Origin: Sphingobacterium nematocida
GTDB taxonomy: Bacteria; Bacteroidota; Bacteroidia; Sphingobacteriales; Sphingobacteriaceae
Assembly: GCF_900168125.1 (NCBI RefSeq)
Contig: NZ_FUZF01000017.1
Coordinates: 60,166-124,165, forward strand
Length of the DNA stretch: 64,000 bases
Reading direction: 5' to 3'
Shown: positions 19,031-28,980 of the stretch, piece by piece
How positions within the stretch are numbered: position 1 is the stretch's first letter
Layout: each line of letters opens with the position of its first letter
Program-made: the position numbers and the translations under genes
The notes under the pieces: generated by a model
What the model was told of the DNA's origin: nothing
Seen by the model: the letters and a program-made list of their open reading frames with translations, nothing else
Databases searched by the model: none

Positions 19031-22000
19031 ATGACAGAAGGTAAAAGCATAAACTTACTCAAAGCAGCAAAGGAACTTAATATTGGTATAGGTACTGCAG
19101 TGGAATTTTTAAGTAAAAAGGGTTTTGATGTAGAAGCAAAACCTACAACAAAATTAACTGGAGATATGTATGGTGTTCTTTCGCGTGAATTTCAAGGTGA
19201 TAAAATCGCAAAGGATGAAGCTAAGCAGATTGTTATTGGCAAAATTCGCCGTGATGAAACTCCTTTGGGCGGGAATGCAACCGTACCTCAAGATTCTACA
19301 ACCTCTAAAAGAGAAGAACATAACGACGATACAGAAGGTCTTTTGATTAAGAATGTATCAGTATCCGCACCGGTAGAAAAAGAAGCTCCTGTGAAGCAGG
19401 AAAAAGAAGAAGAAACTGTTGCCGGAGGACACCTTAAGGTTATCGGTAAGATTGATCTTGATAGCCTAAATAAAGGTAAGTTTAAAAAGAAAGAAGAAAC
19501 GGTTGAGAAACCAGAGGTTAAAGCAGAGCCGAAGATTGAGGTAAAGGCGGAACCTGTTGTAGCACCTGCAAAGGAAGAACCTAAAGCAGTTGAAACTCCG
19601 AAGCCGGTAGAAATATCAGAGCCTGTTAAAGAAGAACCTAAAGCTGTAGAGCCAGTAAAACCTGAAGTAAAGGTAGAAGCTGCTCCTATTGAGAAGCCTG
19701 CGGTAGTCAAGCCTGTAGAAGAGGTAAAACCTGTGGTAGAAAAACCTGAACAAAAAGTTGAAGTTAAAAAGGAAGAAATTAAGGTGGAGAATAAACCTGT
19801 TGTAGAATCTAAACCAGTGGAGGAACAGAACGAAGTGATTCGTGCGCGCTCTGAAAAACTGGAAGGGCCAAAAGTAATTGGTAAAATTGAATTGCCAACT
19901 TTCAAGCCTAAAGATAAGCCTGTCGCTTCATCATCTAACGCGAGTCAAGATAATAAGCGTAAACGTAAACGTACAAATAAACCTGGTACACCTATTTCTC
20001 CGAATGCACAGGGAGGACAACAAGGAGGTACTCATCAGGGTGGTCCAGGACAGCACAGACCAGGTGGCTTCCAACAAGGAGGCGGTCAAGGGCAAAATAG
20101 ACCTGGTGGTTTCCAACAAGGAGGTGGACCTAGAGGTAACAATAATAATCGTCCAGGAGGAAATGCGCCTGCAGGAAGAGGAAAATTTGATCCTAGAAAT
20201 AGAGGTCCTAGACAAGATGCTGCTCCTAAAGGAGAATTGTCTGAAAAGGAAATCCAAGATCAAATTAAAGCAACTTTAGCTCGTTTAAGTGGTGCTGGTA
20301 AGTCTGGTAAGTTTGCTCAACGTGCTAAATTACGTAGACAGAAACGTGATGATGTCGCTTTGTCAGCTGAAGAAGCAGCATTGGAACAAGAAATGATGTC
20401 CAAAGTATTGCGTGTCACGGAGTTTGTGACAGCAAACGAGTTGGCCAACTTAATGGATGTTCCTGTTACGAAAGTTATCGGTACATGTATGAGTTTGGGA
20501 ATGTTCGTATCGATCAACCAACGTCTTGATGCCGAGACCTTAGCTATTGTAGCGGATGAATTCGATTATAAAATCGAGTTTATCAAACCAGAAGATGAAG
20601 AAACTACAGAACTAGAAGAAGCAGATAACGAAGATAACTTGGTCTCTCGTGCACCGATTGTTACTGTAATGGGACACGTCGATCATGGTAAGACATCTTT
20701 ATTGGATTATGTCCGTAAAGCAAATGTAACTAAAGGCGAAGCAGGTGGTATCACGCAGCACATTGGTGCATATGCCGTAACACTCGACGGAGGCCGTAAG
20801 ATAACATTCTTGGATACTCCTGGTCACGAAGCTTTTACAGCGATGCGTGCTCGCGGTGCGCAGGTAACAGATATTGTTATTATCGTAATCGCTGCGGATG
20901 ATGCTGTGATGCCTCAAACAAAAGAAGCTATTAATCATGCTCAGGCTGCTGGCGCACCAATTGTATTCGCATTTACGAAAGTCGATAAGCCAGGTGCAAA
21001 TGCAGATAGAATCCGTGAGCAATTGTCTGCAATGAATATTCTAGTAGAAGATTGGGGCGGTAAATATCAAGCACAGGAGATCTCTGCTAAAACGGGAGAA
21101 AACGTAGACCTGTTGTTGGAGAAAGTATTGCTAGAAGCAGAAATGCTTGAGCTTAAAGCGGATCCTAAGAAACGTGCAGTCGGCTCTGTAATCGAAGCCG
21201 CTCTTGATAAAGGTCGTGGTATCGTAACTACTGTAATGGTACAAGGAGGTACACTACGTGTGGGAGATGCTATTCTAGCAGGATCACATTCTGGTAAAGT
21301 GAAGGCGTTAACCAACGAACGCGGCGAACGTGTGAAAGAGGCTGGGCCTTCGGTACCGGTTCAGATTTTAGGTATGTCCGGTGCTCCTACTGCAGGTGAT
21401 AAACTGTATGTTATGGAGAGTGAGTCGGAAGCTCGTATCGTAGCGAACAAGCGTTTGCAATTGCAGCGTGAACAAGGTATGCGTGCGACGAAACATATTA
21501 CACTTGATGAGATCGGTCGTCGTCTGGCAATTGGTAACTTTAAAGAGCTTAACATTATCGTTAAAGGGGATGTTGATGGATCTATCGAAGCGTTATCAGA
21601 CTCTTTGTTGAAATTATCTACTGACGAAATTCAGGTTAATATTATCCATAAGTCGGTGGGGGCTATTTCTGAGTCCGACGTGTTGTTAGCATCTGCATCG
21701 GATGCCGTGATTATCGGTTTCCAGGTAAGACCTACTCAAAATGCACGTAAGCTTGCGGAGAATGAACAAATTGATATCCGTCTATACTCTATCATCTATG
21801 ATGCTATCGAAGAACTTAAATCTGCGATGGAAGGTATGTTGGAACCTAAATTTGAAGAAAAGATTGTGGCTGAGGTGGAGATTCGCGAGACCTTTAAAAT
21901 TACAAAAGTGGGTACAATCGCAGGATGTATGGTTACTACGGGTAAAATCACAAGAAATAATGATGTCCGCATAATCCGCGATGGAGTGGTGATTCATACG

Positions 22001-22153
22001 GGTAAATTAGCTTCCTTGAAACGCTTTAAAGATGATGTGAAAGAGGTGACTCATGGCTACGAATGTGGTCTTCACATCGAGAAATTTAATGATATACAAG
22101 TAGGTGATATTGTTGAAGCCTACGAGCAAGTAGAAGTAAAACGTAAATTATAA
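19031..22153 (+). CDS. infB: translation initiation factor IF-2
   Basis: A 1040-residue GTPase that brings fMet-tRNA to the 30S subunit. The N-terminal third is long and low-complexity: Lys/Glu/Val/Pro repeats (about residues 120-280) and then a Gly/Gln/Pro/Arg-rich segment (about 310-390). The conserved G domain starts near 545: GHVDHGKTS (G1), GGITQHIGAY (G2), DTPGHEAF (G3), TKVDKPGA (G4) and SAKTGENV (G5). The two C-terminal barrels follow. An AT-rich 108-nt gap after nusA holds TATTTTTG (18992-18999), a possible extra -7 element. Confidence 0.97.
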   Translation: MTEGKSINLLKAAKELNIGIGTAVEFLSKKGFDVEAKPTTKLTGDMYGVLSREFQGDKIAKDEAKQIVIGKIRRDETPLGGNATVPQDSTTSKREEHNDDTEGLLIKNVSVSAPVEKEAPVKQEKEEETVAGGHLKVIGKIDLDSLNKGKFKKKEETVEKPEVKAEPKIEVKAEPVVAPAKEEPKAVETPKPVEISEPVKEEPKAVEPVKPEVKVEAAPIEKPAVVKPVEEVKPVVEKPEQKVEVKKEEIKVENKPVVESKPVEEQNEVIRARSEKLEGPKVIGKIELPTFKPKDKPVASSSNASQDNKRKRKRTNKPGTPISPNAQGGQQGGTHQGGPGQHRPGGFQQGGGQGQNRPGGFQQGGGPRGNNNNRPGGNAPAGRGKFDPRNRGPRQDAAPKGELSEKEIQDQIKATLARLSGAGKSGKFAQRAKLRRQKRDDVALSAEEAALEQEMMSKVLRVTEFVTANELANLMDVPVTKVIGTCMSLGMFVSINQRLDAETLAIVADEFDYKIEFIKPEDEETTELEEADNEDNLVSRAPIVTVMGHVDHGKTSLLDYVRKANVTKGEAGGITQHIGAYAVTLDGGRKITFLDTPGHEAFTAMRARGAQVTDIVIIVIAADDAVMPQTKEAINHAQAAGAPIVFAFTKVDKPGANADRIREQLSAMNILVEDWGGKYQAQEISAKTGENVDLLLEKVLLEAEMLELKADPKKRAVGSVIEAALDKGRGIVTTVMVQGGTLRVGDAILAGSHSGKVKALTNERGERVKEAGPSVPVQILGMSGAPTAGDKLYVMESESEARIVANKRLQLQREQGMRATKHITLDEIGRRLAIGNFKELNIIVKGDVDGSIEALSDSLLKLSTDEIQVNIIHKSVGAISESDVLLASASDAVIIGFQVRPTQNARKLAENEQIDIRLYSIIYDAIEELKSAMEGMLEPKFEEKIVAEVEIRETFKITKVGTIAGCMVTTGKITRNNDVRIIRDGVVIHTGKLASLKRFKDDVKEVTHGYECGLHIEKFNDIQVGDIVEAYEQVEVKRKL

Positions 22154-22174
22154 TTTACGATATCTAATATATTT

Positions 22175-22205
22175 AATCCCAACCCCAGTGGTTGGGATTT
22201 TTTTT
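22175..22205 (+). terminator. rho-independent terminator after infB
   Basis: A perfect 10-bp stem (22175-22184 with 22190-22199), loop CCAGT, then a T-tract to 22205. It closes the rimP-nusA-infB operon 21 nt after the stop. Confidence 0.9.
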
Positions 22206-22234
22206 GCTTTAAAAGGTTTAAGGTTTTATCTTTA
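22204..22234 (+). promoter_or_regulatory. candidate promoter abutting the reductase start codon
   Basis: TTG at 22204-22206, 20 bp, then TATCTTTA at 22227-22234 (one mismatch to TAnnTTTG). The ATG at 22240 is six bases further, so the transcript would be leaderless or nearly so. Confidence 0.45.
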
Positions 22235-22239
22235 GCACT

Positions 22240-23283
22240 ATGTATAAGTTCAGAATCTCGGAGATAATAAAGCACCCAAACCATAATATTTCTATTCGTT
22301 TTCAAGATTTGTCGGGAAGCTTCCCGACATATAAGGCAGGACAGTTTTTAACATTATGCTTTGAGTTTGGTGAGCGTGAGGTGCGACGTTCTTATTCTTT
22401 TAGTAGTTCGCCTGATGTAGATGAACCATATGAAGTAACGGTAAAACGTGTAGACAATGGCGAAATATCGAGACTATTGCACCATAATACTGCGATTGGC
22501 GACGTTATTGAAGTGATGGAGCCACAAGGGTTGTTTGTATACGAGCCTGTTAAGGAGATCCGTCGAACCGTTTTTCTCTTTGGAGCCGGAGTAGGTGTAA
22601 CTCCTCTTTTTTCTATTCTTAAAACTGCGCTAACTCGAGAGGATAATAGTAAGGTGATCCTCGTGTATAGTAATAGTAGCAAGGAAAGTACTTTGTTTTA
22701 TGAGGAATTGCTTCGTTGGCAAGAAATGTATCCAGACCGTCTAAAAATAGAATTTATCTGGTCTAATAAGAAGAATCTTTTGAAGGCAAGACTGAACCGG
22801 GAATACCTTATTGAATTGGTCAATGAAAATATGGAAGAAGGGTTTGAAAATTTGTTCTATACCTGTGGCCCATTATTTTATATGGATTTATGCCGATTTA
22901 CACTTTTAGGTATGGGATTTCCAGATGAAGATATAAAAAAGGAAACTTTTCACTTTCCGGAAGAAGAGGAGGATGAAGATGAGAAGGAAGATGAGCTTGT
23001 AGATATGACTTCTTACGATATTGTATTGAAGTTTAATGGTCAGGAATATCCATTGACAATTCCGTATAATAAGAGTGTGCTCGATGTCGGGTTGGAGCAT
23101 AAGTTGAAGTTACCTTACTCTTGTAAATCAGGTATGTGTAGTACTTGTATATCTCAAGTGAACCAAGGGGCTGTACGAATGGATTATAATGAGGTGTTGA
23201 CAGATAGGGAAGTCGCTAATGGTAAGTGCTTGATCTGTACGTCGCACCCGATTGAAAATGGAACTATAATTGAAGTATTGTAA
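22240..23283 (+). CDS. FAD/NAD(P) oxidoreductase with C-terminal 2Fe-2S ferredoxin domain (PaaE-like)
   Basis: A 347-residue electron-transfer flavoprotein. The FAD-binding barrel has RRSYSFSSSP (about residues 48-57). The NAD(P) domain follows with FLFGAGVGVTPLFSIL and a TCGP motif. The last 90 residues are a plant-type ferredoxin with PYSCKSGMCSTC and CLIC supplying the four cysteines. An acidic linker of Glu/Asp joins the domains (about 243-256). The layout equals phenylacetyl-CoA epoxidase reductase (PaaE) and related reductases, but no oxygenase genes are near. It is 11 nt before the PNGase F-like gene and may be its operon leader. Confidence 0.88.
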   Translation: MYKFRISEIIKHPNHNISIRFQDLSGSFPTYKAGQFLTLCFEFGEREVRRSYSFSSSPDVDEPYEVTVKRVDNGEISRLLHHNTAIGDVIEVMEPQGLFVYEPVKEIRRTVFLFGAGVGVTPLFSILKTALTREDNSKVILVYSNSSKESTLFYEELLRWQEMYPDRLKIEFIWSNKKNLLKARLNREYLIELVNENMEEGFENLFYTCGPLFYMDLCRFTLLGMGFPDEDIKKETFHFPEEEEDEDEKEDELVDMTSYDIVLKFNGQEYPLTIPYNKSVLDVGLEHKLKLPYSCKSGMCSTCISQVNQGAVRMDYNEVLTDREVANGKCLICTSHPIENGTIIEVL

Positions 23284-23294
23284 ATAAAATCGTT

Positions 23295-24962
23295 ATGAAG
23301 AGAATAATCTGGGTAGTTCTATGTCAACTGTATGTTATGGTAGGCATGGGTCAGGACATATACAAGATAACCTATCATTATTTTAGGGATGGAGCGATGG
23401 TAAAACAAGATCCGGTAATTGTGTACGCTTCTAAAGGTAAGACCATAATCTCTAAACAGAGTGTAATGGATGGAAATGCTAGATATCCTTATGAGGAGTC
23501 TTACATAACTTTTGATGAGAGAAAAATGATTAAGCAGTCTACACTATCGGCTGATAAAAAAATAACAACCTTAGACGATCAAGCATTCACACGTTATAGC
23601 TACACTATTACTGAAGACAAAAAGAATATTTTGGATCGGGAGGTGCGTAAAGCGACGGCTTCGGTAAACTCTAATGCTATAGAACTTTGGTACAATAAGG
23701 ATCTCGGAATTAATGCCGCTCCGAACGATATGGGACTTGATCTAGGGATGGTAATGGAATATCGACGTAATGGAAACTCAGGGCTTGTGGCAACGAGTGT
23801 GGAGCGTATAAAATCTTGGCCTTCAACGTTGAAATTTCCGGGGGTTGATTTGTTGTTAGATGGATTGACGTATAAGGATGTTTTGTGGAAGAGTCGCTTT
23901 ATACAAATTCCCATTTTCAAGAATGAACAGATATGCTTTCAACCTGGAATCAAATCAGATTCTGTAATGAGGTTTGCGGAAGGTACCGTGATCATGAAGC
24001 GAATCCGTGTGCCAGAGGTGTCAGATAATAGTCAAGCTTTTATTGAGCTGGTCGAAAAATCTAATGGAGATGCTTATGATAGAACAGGATCTGTATTTAT
24101 GATAGCAGAAGATCAGAGCCAAAGTTTTTTGGATGGAATGAAAAATGGGATGAAGACATTGCCTGCTTACGAAAATGGTGATGGACAGTCTTATCCAGGA
24201 ATGGTTCGTACTGAAGGTTATTCGCCAATATTAGAACTGATGCGTTTCTTTACACCTTTTGGGGTTTCTCATTTTAATGGACGACTGGCTTTGAAAGATA
24301 AAACCTGGCAGGATAGTGTGACTTACAGACAGGATGTGTCGGAATTTTTGAAGATTATGGGAGGTAGGGATGTTTATATTGGTACCTATATCGGAAACTA
24401 TGATAAAGGCGGGCATAAAGTGAGCTTGGAGTTAACGATACACCCTGGAGGTTCAAACTATGCGAAAGATGTAGATATGATAGCTTTGTTCAATACGACA
24501 AACGTGATGGAGATGGGAGGACAAGGATATCCAACATTGTTTGGTCAAGAAAAGGGGCTGGAGTTGGAGTTTGTTCTAGATAAAGATATTAAGAATGCGA
24601 AATTGCGCTATATTACGACTGGTCATGGTGGATGGGGGAATGGTGATGAATTTGTTCCTAAGACAAATGCGGTGTACTTGGATGGTCAATCTGTTTTTCA
24701 ATTTACGCCTTGGCGCGTCGATTGTGGTAGTTATAGATTGTATAATCCTGTGTCAGGAAATTTCGAAAACGGATTATCTTCGTCTGACTTAAGCCGATCC
24801 AACTGGTGTCCCGGTACAATAACGTATCCCATGTTTATTGATCTAGGAAACTTAAAAGCGGGTAAGCATCACCTCCGCGTACAAATACCGCAAGGTCCGA
24901 AGGAAGGAGATAGTATTAGCTTTTGGAACGTGAGTGGAGCATTATTGTTTGATAAAGAGTAA
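23295..24962 (+). CDS. secreted PNGase F-superfamily protein (peptide-N-glycosidase F-like)
   Basis: A 555-residue exported protein with a signal peptide ending near GMGQ. The N-terminal 270 residues resemble a GLPGLI/'bowl' type beta domain. From about 310 the sequence follows the PNGase F fold: FFTPFGV, DVYIGTYIGNYDKGGHKVSLE, then HGGWGNGDEF, NGLSSSDLSRSNWCPG and a SFWNVSG end. PNGase F releases N-glycans from asparagine. The length fits the longer Bacteroidota type with an extra N-terminal domain. The Glu in GDEF matches the catalytic Glu206 region, but partners of Asp60 and Glu118 are not obvious, so its activity is unproven. Confidence 0.72.
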   Translation: MKRIIWVVLCQLYVMVGMGQDIYKITYHYFRDGAMVKQDPVIVYASKGKTIISKQSVMDGNARYPYEESYITFDERKMIKQSTLSADKKITTLDDQAFTRYSYTITEDKKNILDREVRKATASVNSNAIELWYNKDLGINAAPNDMGLDLGMVMEYRRNGNSGLVATSVERIKSWPSTLKFPGVDLLLDGLTYKDVLWKSRFIQIPIFKNEQICFQPGIKSDSVMRFAEGTVIMKRIRVPEVSDNSQAFIELVEKSNGDAYDRTGSVFMIAEDQSQSFLDGMKNGMKTLPAYENGDGQSYPGMVRTEGYSPILELMRFFTPFGVSHFNGRLALKDKTWQDSVTYRQDVSEFLKIMGGRDVYIGTYIGNYDKGGHKVSLELTIHPGGSNYAKDVDMIALFNTTNVMEMGGQGYPTLFGQEKGLELEFVLDKDIKNAKLRYITTGHGGWGNGDEFVPKTNAVYLDGQSVFQFTPWRVDCGSYRLYNPVSGNFENGLSSSDLSRSNWCPGTITYPMFIDLGNLKAGKHHLRVQIPQGPKEGDSISFWNVSGALLFDKE

Positions 24963-24970
24963 ACACAATA

Positions 24971-25831
24971 ATGCTGATAAAATATATTTGGTTAACATCT
25001 CTATTGCTGATACTCGATGTAAATATCAGTGAAGCTCAAGAACCTTTAAAAATGGGTAAGCTGGGGAGCGCGGCACTTACCGAGGTATCCGGCATAATAC
25101 CATCTTATTATAATAGTAAGAATTTTTGGGTTCACAACGATAGTGGAGACCACTCTGCTATTTATGCAATAAACAACGAAGCTCAATTGGTAGCGACGGT
25201 TGAGCTTGAAGGAATTAGGTTGGTAGATACGGAGGATAATGCTGCTTTGCAAATAGATGGTACACCTTATCTGCTATTAGCGGATATGGGTAACAATTTA
25301 CGGAAAAGAGATACCTTGTCTTTATTTTTATTTAAAGAACCAATTCTAGAGCCTGGGCGCGATAATTACCGCGTGCCATCCGATCAAATTAAGGAAATTA
25401 AATTTAGATATAAAGATAAAAGACGGGATGCTGAAGCGCTATTTGTGGATCCGATCGATAACACCGTCTATATTATCTCAAAGAGAGACTTTAAGTCTAC
25501 TGTATTCAGATTGCCATTTTCTACTTTTCTAACGGAAGATGTTAAGGAATTAGAGCCCAAAATGCAGTTGCCTTTTACTTTTGTAACGGCAGCTGATATA
25601 CGGCATGATGGACGATTTATTCTGATAAAAAACCTGACCTCAGTATTTCTGTGGGAGCGAAATAATGAGCAGGACTTAGTCTCTGCGTTGAAAGGAGCGT
25701 TTCAAAATATACCTTACAAAATAGAACCTCAGGGAGAGGCGATTTGTTTTGATCGAAATGATCGATTCTTTTATACAATTTCTGAACGACCTTTTGGTCT
25801 AGATGCTTATCTTTATAAATATGATTACTGA
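24971..25831 (+). CDS. secreted protein of unknown function, possible beta-propeller
   Basis: A 286-residue protein with a signal peptide ending near SEAQ. The mature part has recurrent beta-strand patterns (FWVHNDSGDHSAIYAIN, YLLLADMGNNLRKRDTL, AEALFVDPIDNTVYIISKR, IRHDGRFILIKN), consistent with a propeller that binds a ligand or sugar. I cannot assign a family. It lies 8 nt after the PNGase F-like gene and its stop precedes the esterase start by 4 nt, so it belongs to the same transcript and probably acts outside the inner membrane. Confidence 0.6.
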   Translation: MLIKYIWLTSLLLILDVNISEAQEPLKMGKLGSAALTEVSGIIPSYYNSKNFWVHNDSGDHSAIYAINNEAQLVATVELEGIRLVDTEDNAALQIDGTPYLLLADMGNNLRKRDTLSLFLFKEPILEPGRDNYRVPSDQIKEIKFRYKDKRRDAEALFVDPIDNTVYIISKRDFKSTVFRLPFSTFLTEDVKELEPKMQLPFTFVTAADIRHDGRFILIKNLTSVFLWERNNEQDLVSALKGAFQNIPYKIEPQGEAICFDRNDRFFYTISERPFGLDAYLYKYDY

Positions 25832-25835
25832 TACT

Positions 25836-26636
25836 ATGCGTTATTTTTTACTTATCACATTATTTTTCTATGGTGTTCAATTGAAGGCCGCTAAGGTGGA
25901 TACAGTGGAAGTTTTTTCCCAAAGCATGGGTAAAAAGATTAAAACTGTGGTGATTCTTCCAGAAAACCAAGGTAAGCCAGTTCCTACTTTGTATTTATTA
26001 CATGGTTATTCGGGAGACTATTCAAATTGGGTCAATAAAGTGCCTTATATAAAGACATTGGTAGACAGATATAACTATGCTGTTGTATGTCCAGATGGTG
26101 GTTATGGTAGCTGGTACTGGGATGTGAAAGATGATAAGAATAATCAGTATGAAACGTTTGTTTCTAAAGAGTTGATAACGTATATCGAAAAAGAATATAA
26201 GGTGTGTCCGACTAGGGAAGGAAGAGCTATTGCTGGGTTAAGCATGGGAGGACATGGTGCTATGTTTCTTGGAATAAGGCATCAAGACGTCTATGGCGCT
26301 GTGGGAAGCACAGCAGGAGGAGTTGACTTTAGACCTTTTCCGAATAATTGGGAGATTGTTAAGCGACTGGGCTCGTACGCGGAAAATAAGGATGCGTGGG
26401 ATAATCATGTGGTTATGGAAATGCTGCATTTGATACAGCCCAATAGTTTAAAATTTTTTATAGACTGTGGTACTGATGATTTCTTTTACGCAGTTAATAA
26501 ACAGCTGCATGAAAAGATGACTTACTTAAATATACCTCATACGTTTGTCTCTATGCCCGGAAAGCATAATTGGGAATACTGGGGACAGTCGGTACAGTTA
26601 CAAATGGCATTTTTTGATCAATTTTTCAGAAATTAA
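25836..26636 (+). CDS. secreted alpha/beta-hydrolase esterase (esterase D family)
   Basis: About 266 residues from the ATG at 25836, which starts a signal peptide (RYFLLITLFFYGVQLKA). In-frame ATGs at 25803 and 25821 overlap the upstream gene. The fold is that of the esterase D / tributyrin esterase group: oxyanion-side LYLLHGYSGDYSNW, nucleophile Ser in GLSMGGHGA, acid near DCGTDDFFY and His in PGKHNWEYW. Likely substrates are O-acetyl or other ester groups on sugars. This fits its place between the PNGase F-like gene and the TonB receptor. Confidence 0.82.
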   Translation: MRYFLLITLFFYGVQLKAAKVDTVEVFSQSMGKKIKTVVILPENQGKPVPTLYLLHGYSGDYSNWVNKVPYIKTLVDRYNYAVVCPDGGYGSWYWDVKDDKNNQYETFVSKELITYIEKEYKVCPTREGRAIAGLSMGGHGAMFLGIRHQDVYGAVGSTAGGVDFRPFPNNWEIVKRLGSYAENKDAWDNHVVMEMLHLIQPNSLKFFIDCGTDDFFYAVNKQLHEKMTYLNIPHTFVSMPGKHNWEYWGQSVQLQMAFFDQFFRN

Positions 26637-26659
26637 TCTACCTATTCCTAAATTATTAT

Positions 26660-28978
26660 ATGCGTATACTAGTCTTTCTATTTTTAAGTGTATTTACCTC
26701 TGTTGCCCTTATCGCACAAGAAAAAAAAACAATAAGCGGTTATGTTAAAGATGCCTCGTCGGGAGAGCTTCTGATCGGTGCCGCGATACAAGTTAAAGAT
26801 CAAAATCTAACAGCTTCTACTAATAGCTACGGCTATTTTTCTATGGATATAACGGAAAAGGAAGTGGAGTTAATTATTTCATTTGTAGGTTATAAACCAT
26901 TGCTTTCTAAAGTTAATACTTTCGAAACCAAACGACTTTCTTTTGAACTGGAACCTCTAGACAATATATTGGAGGAGGTCGTGATTTCAGGAAGAAAGAG
27001 AAACGATAATGTAACCAATGCGCAAATGGGAGCTCTAAATTTCACTATGGAAGAGGTGAAAAATGTTCCTGTGTTATTTGGTGAACGTGATATCCTAAAG
27101 ACGATACAAATGTTACCTGGAGTGGCAAAAGGAGGGGAAGGATCTTCCAATTTTTATGTAAGAGGTGGCGGCGGTGACCAGAATTTGATTCTCTTGGACG
27201 AGGCTACGGTATATAATGCATCACATTTGATGGGTTTTTTCTCGACATTTAATTCGGATGCTATTAAGGATGTTGCGTTATACAAAGGGGGCATACCAGC
27301 TCAATATGGAGGAAGAGCTTCCTCTGTACTCGATATACGCATGCTAGATGGTAATAATAAGAAGTTTGCAGCTGAGGGTGGTTTAGGATTGATCGCTTCA
27401 CGATTGAAATTAGAGGGACCTATTGTTAAAGATAAAAGTTCATTTATGATCTCTGGTAGGCGTACTTATGCTGATTTATTTCTGAAGCTATCCAATGACG
27501 AGACGGTAAAAAAGAGTAAGCTATACTTTTACGACCTCAATGCAAAAATCAATTATAGGTTTAATGATAAAAATACGCTGTACCTATCTGGATACTTTGG
27601 GAAGGATGATTTGGGATATGGTGACTTATTTAGCTTTGATTGGGGGAATGCTACAGCAACTGCTAGATGGAACCATGTTTTTAACGAAAAACTATTCAGT
27701 AATACGACCTTAATCTATAGTGATTTTACCTATAATGTAAATGTCTCGAATGACGAGAGCGATTTTAAAATTGCCTCAAAAATAGAGAATGTTAAACTTA
27801 AACAGGATTTTTCGTATTATCGGAATAATCTCAATACGTTCCGTTTTGGAGTAAATGTATTGCGTCAGAAAATATCACCAGCAAGTCTAAACGCTACTAA
27901 TAACTCCTCCGTTAATACGCTTGAGATAGAAAAACGAAATGGTATAGAATTGGCTGCTTACGGCTCTCATGAATGGAAACCTTTAGATTGGTTGTCCGTG
28001 ATTTATGGAATTAGATTGACTGACTTCATGGTGCAAGGCCCGGGTACATTCTATACATTTGATGAAGATGGTCAAGCTATTGATAGTCAAATGTATGGGA
28101 GTTCTGTGATAAAGCATCATTTTAATATTGAACCTCGATTGTCTATGTCGTTCATTCTGAATGCACAAAATAGTATCAAGGGATCGTTTAATCGCGTCAC
28201 GCAGAATCTGCATCAACTTACAAATACGACATCTTCACTACCTACAGATCAGTTTGTGTTGAGTAGTGTAAATATAAAACCGCAATATGCAGATCAAGTA
28301 GCCTTGGGTTATTTTAGGAACTTTGCAGATAATCGTTATGAACTATCGGTAGAATCGTATTACAAGTTCATGGGCAACCAGATCGACTTCAGAAACGGCG
28401 CCGACCTACAGGCAAATAAATTTTTGGAGGGAGAGCTACTGTTTGGACAAGGACGGTCCTATGGTATCGAATGGCTTTTAAGAAAAACAAAAGGGCGATT
28501 TAATGGTTGGATAAGCTATACACTGGGAAAAAGTGAAAGGCAATTTGACCAAATCAATGAGGGCAATTGGTTTAATGCCCGGCAGGATAGGACACACGAT
28601 GTATCCCTGGTGGCTATGTATGAGTTAACTAAAAAGTGGAGTTTAGCTGCTAATTTTGTCTATTATACGGGAAATGCCATAACATTTCCGAGTGGTAAAT
28701 ATAGTGTAAATGGAAACACGATGTTTTATTATACGGAGAGAAATGGTTATCGTATGCCCGACTATCATCGATTAGATATTTCGGCTACGTACGAACCCAA
28801 ACCAGTACATAAGCGCTTTCACTCGAGTTGGTCATTTGGTGTCTATAATGTCTATAATAGAAAAAACGCCTATATCATTGATTTTAGAGAAAACGAAAAT
28901 AATGCAAATGTTACGGAGGCCTATCGGATAGCACTCTTTGGGGCTATTCCATCAGTTACCTGGAACTTTAAATTTTAA
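26660..28978 (+). CDS. TonB-dependent receptor with carboxypeptidase-like N-terminal domain
   Basis: A 772-residue outer-membrane importer. A signal peptide ends at LIAQ. Residues about 22-98 form the carboxypeptidase-D regulatory-like domain (ISGYVKDASSGELLIGAAIQ). The plug follows (NFYVRGGGGDQNLILLDEA, GGIPAQYGGRASSVLDI), then a 22-strand barrel ending in SVTWNFKF. It is shorter than SusC receptors and belongs to the group paired with DUF4249 lipoproteins. The next gene starts 2 nt after its stop. The imported substrate is unknown; the context suggests a glycan or glycopeptide. Confidence 0.92.
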   Translation: MRILVFLFLSVFTSVALIAQEKKTISGYVKDASSGELLIGAAIQVKDQNLTASTNSYGYFSMDITEKEVELIISFVGYKPLLSKVNTFETKRLSFELEPLDNILEEVVISGRKRNDNVTNAQMGALNFTMEEVKNVPVLFGERDILKTIQMLPGVAKGGEGSSNFYVRGGGGDQNLILLDEATVYNASHLMGFFSTFNSDAIKDVALYKGGIPAQYGGRASSVLDIRMLDGNNKKFAAEGGLGLIASRLKLEGPIVKDKSSFMISGRRTYADLFLKLSNDETVKKSKLYFYDLNAKINYRFNDKNTLYLSGYFGKDDLGYGDLFSFDWGNATATARWNHVFNEKLFSNTTLIYSDFTYNVNVSNDESDFKIASKIENVKLKQDFSYYRNNLNTFRFGVNVLRQKISPASLNATNNSSVNTLEIEKRNGIELAAYGSHEWKPLDWLSVIYGIRLTDFMVQGPGTFYTFDEDGQAIDSQMYGSSVIKHHFNIEPRLSMSFILNAQNSIKGSFNRVTQNLHQLTNTTSSLPTDQFVLSSVNIKPQYADQVALGYFRNFADNRYELSVESYYKFMGNQIDFRNGADLQANKFLEGELLFGQGRSYGIEWLLRKTKGRFNGWISYTLGKSERQFDQINEGNWFNARQDRTHDVSLVAMYELTKKWSLAANFVYYTGNAITFPSGKYSVNGNTMFYYTERNGYRMPDYHRLDISATYEPKPVHKRFHSSWSFGVYNVYNRKNAYIIDFRENENNANVTEAYRIALFGAIPSVTWNFKF

Positions 28979-28980
28979 AG

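Noticed and set aside
19288..19905. 205-codon frame on the minus strand inside infB
   Set aside because: It is a Ser/Thr-rich mirror of the low-complexity Lys/Glu/Pro segment of IF-2; infB is intact and conserved.
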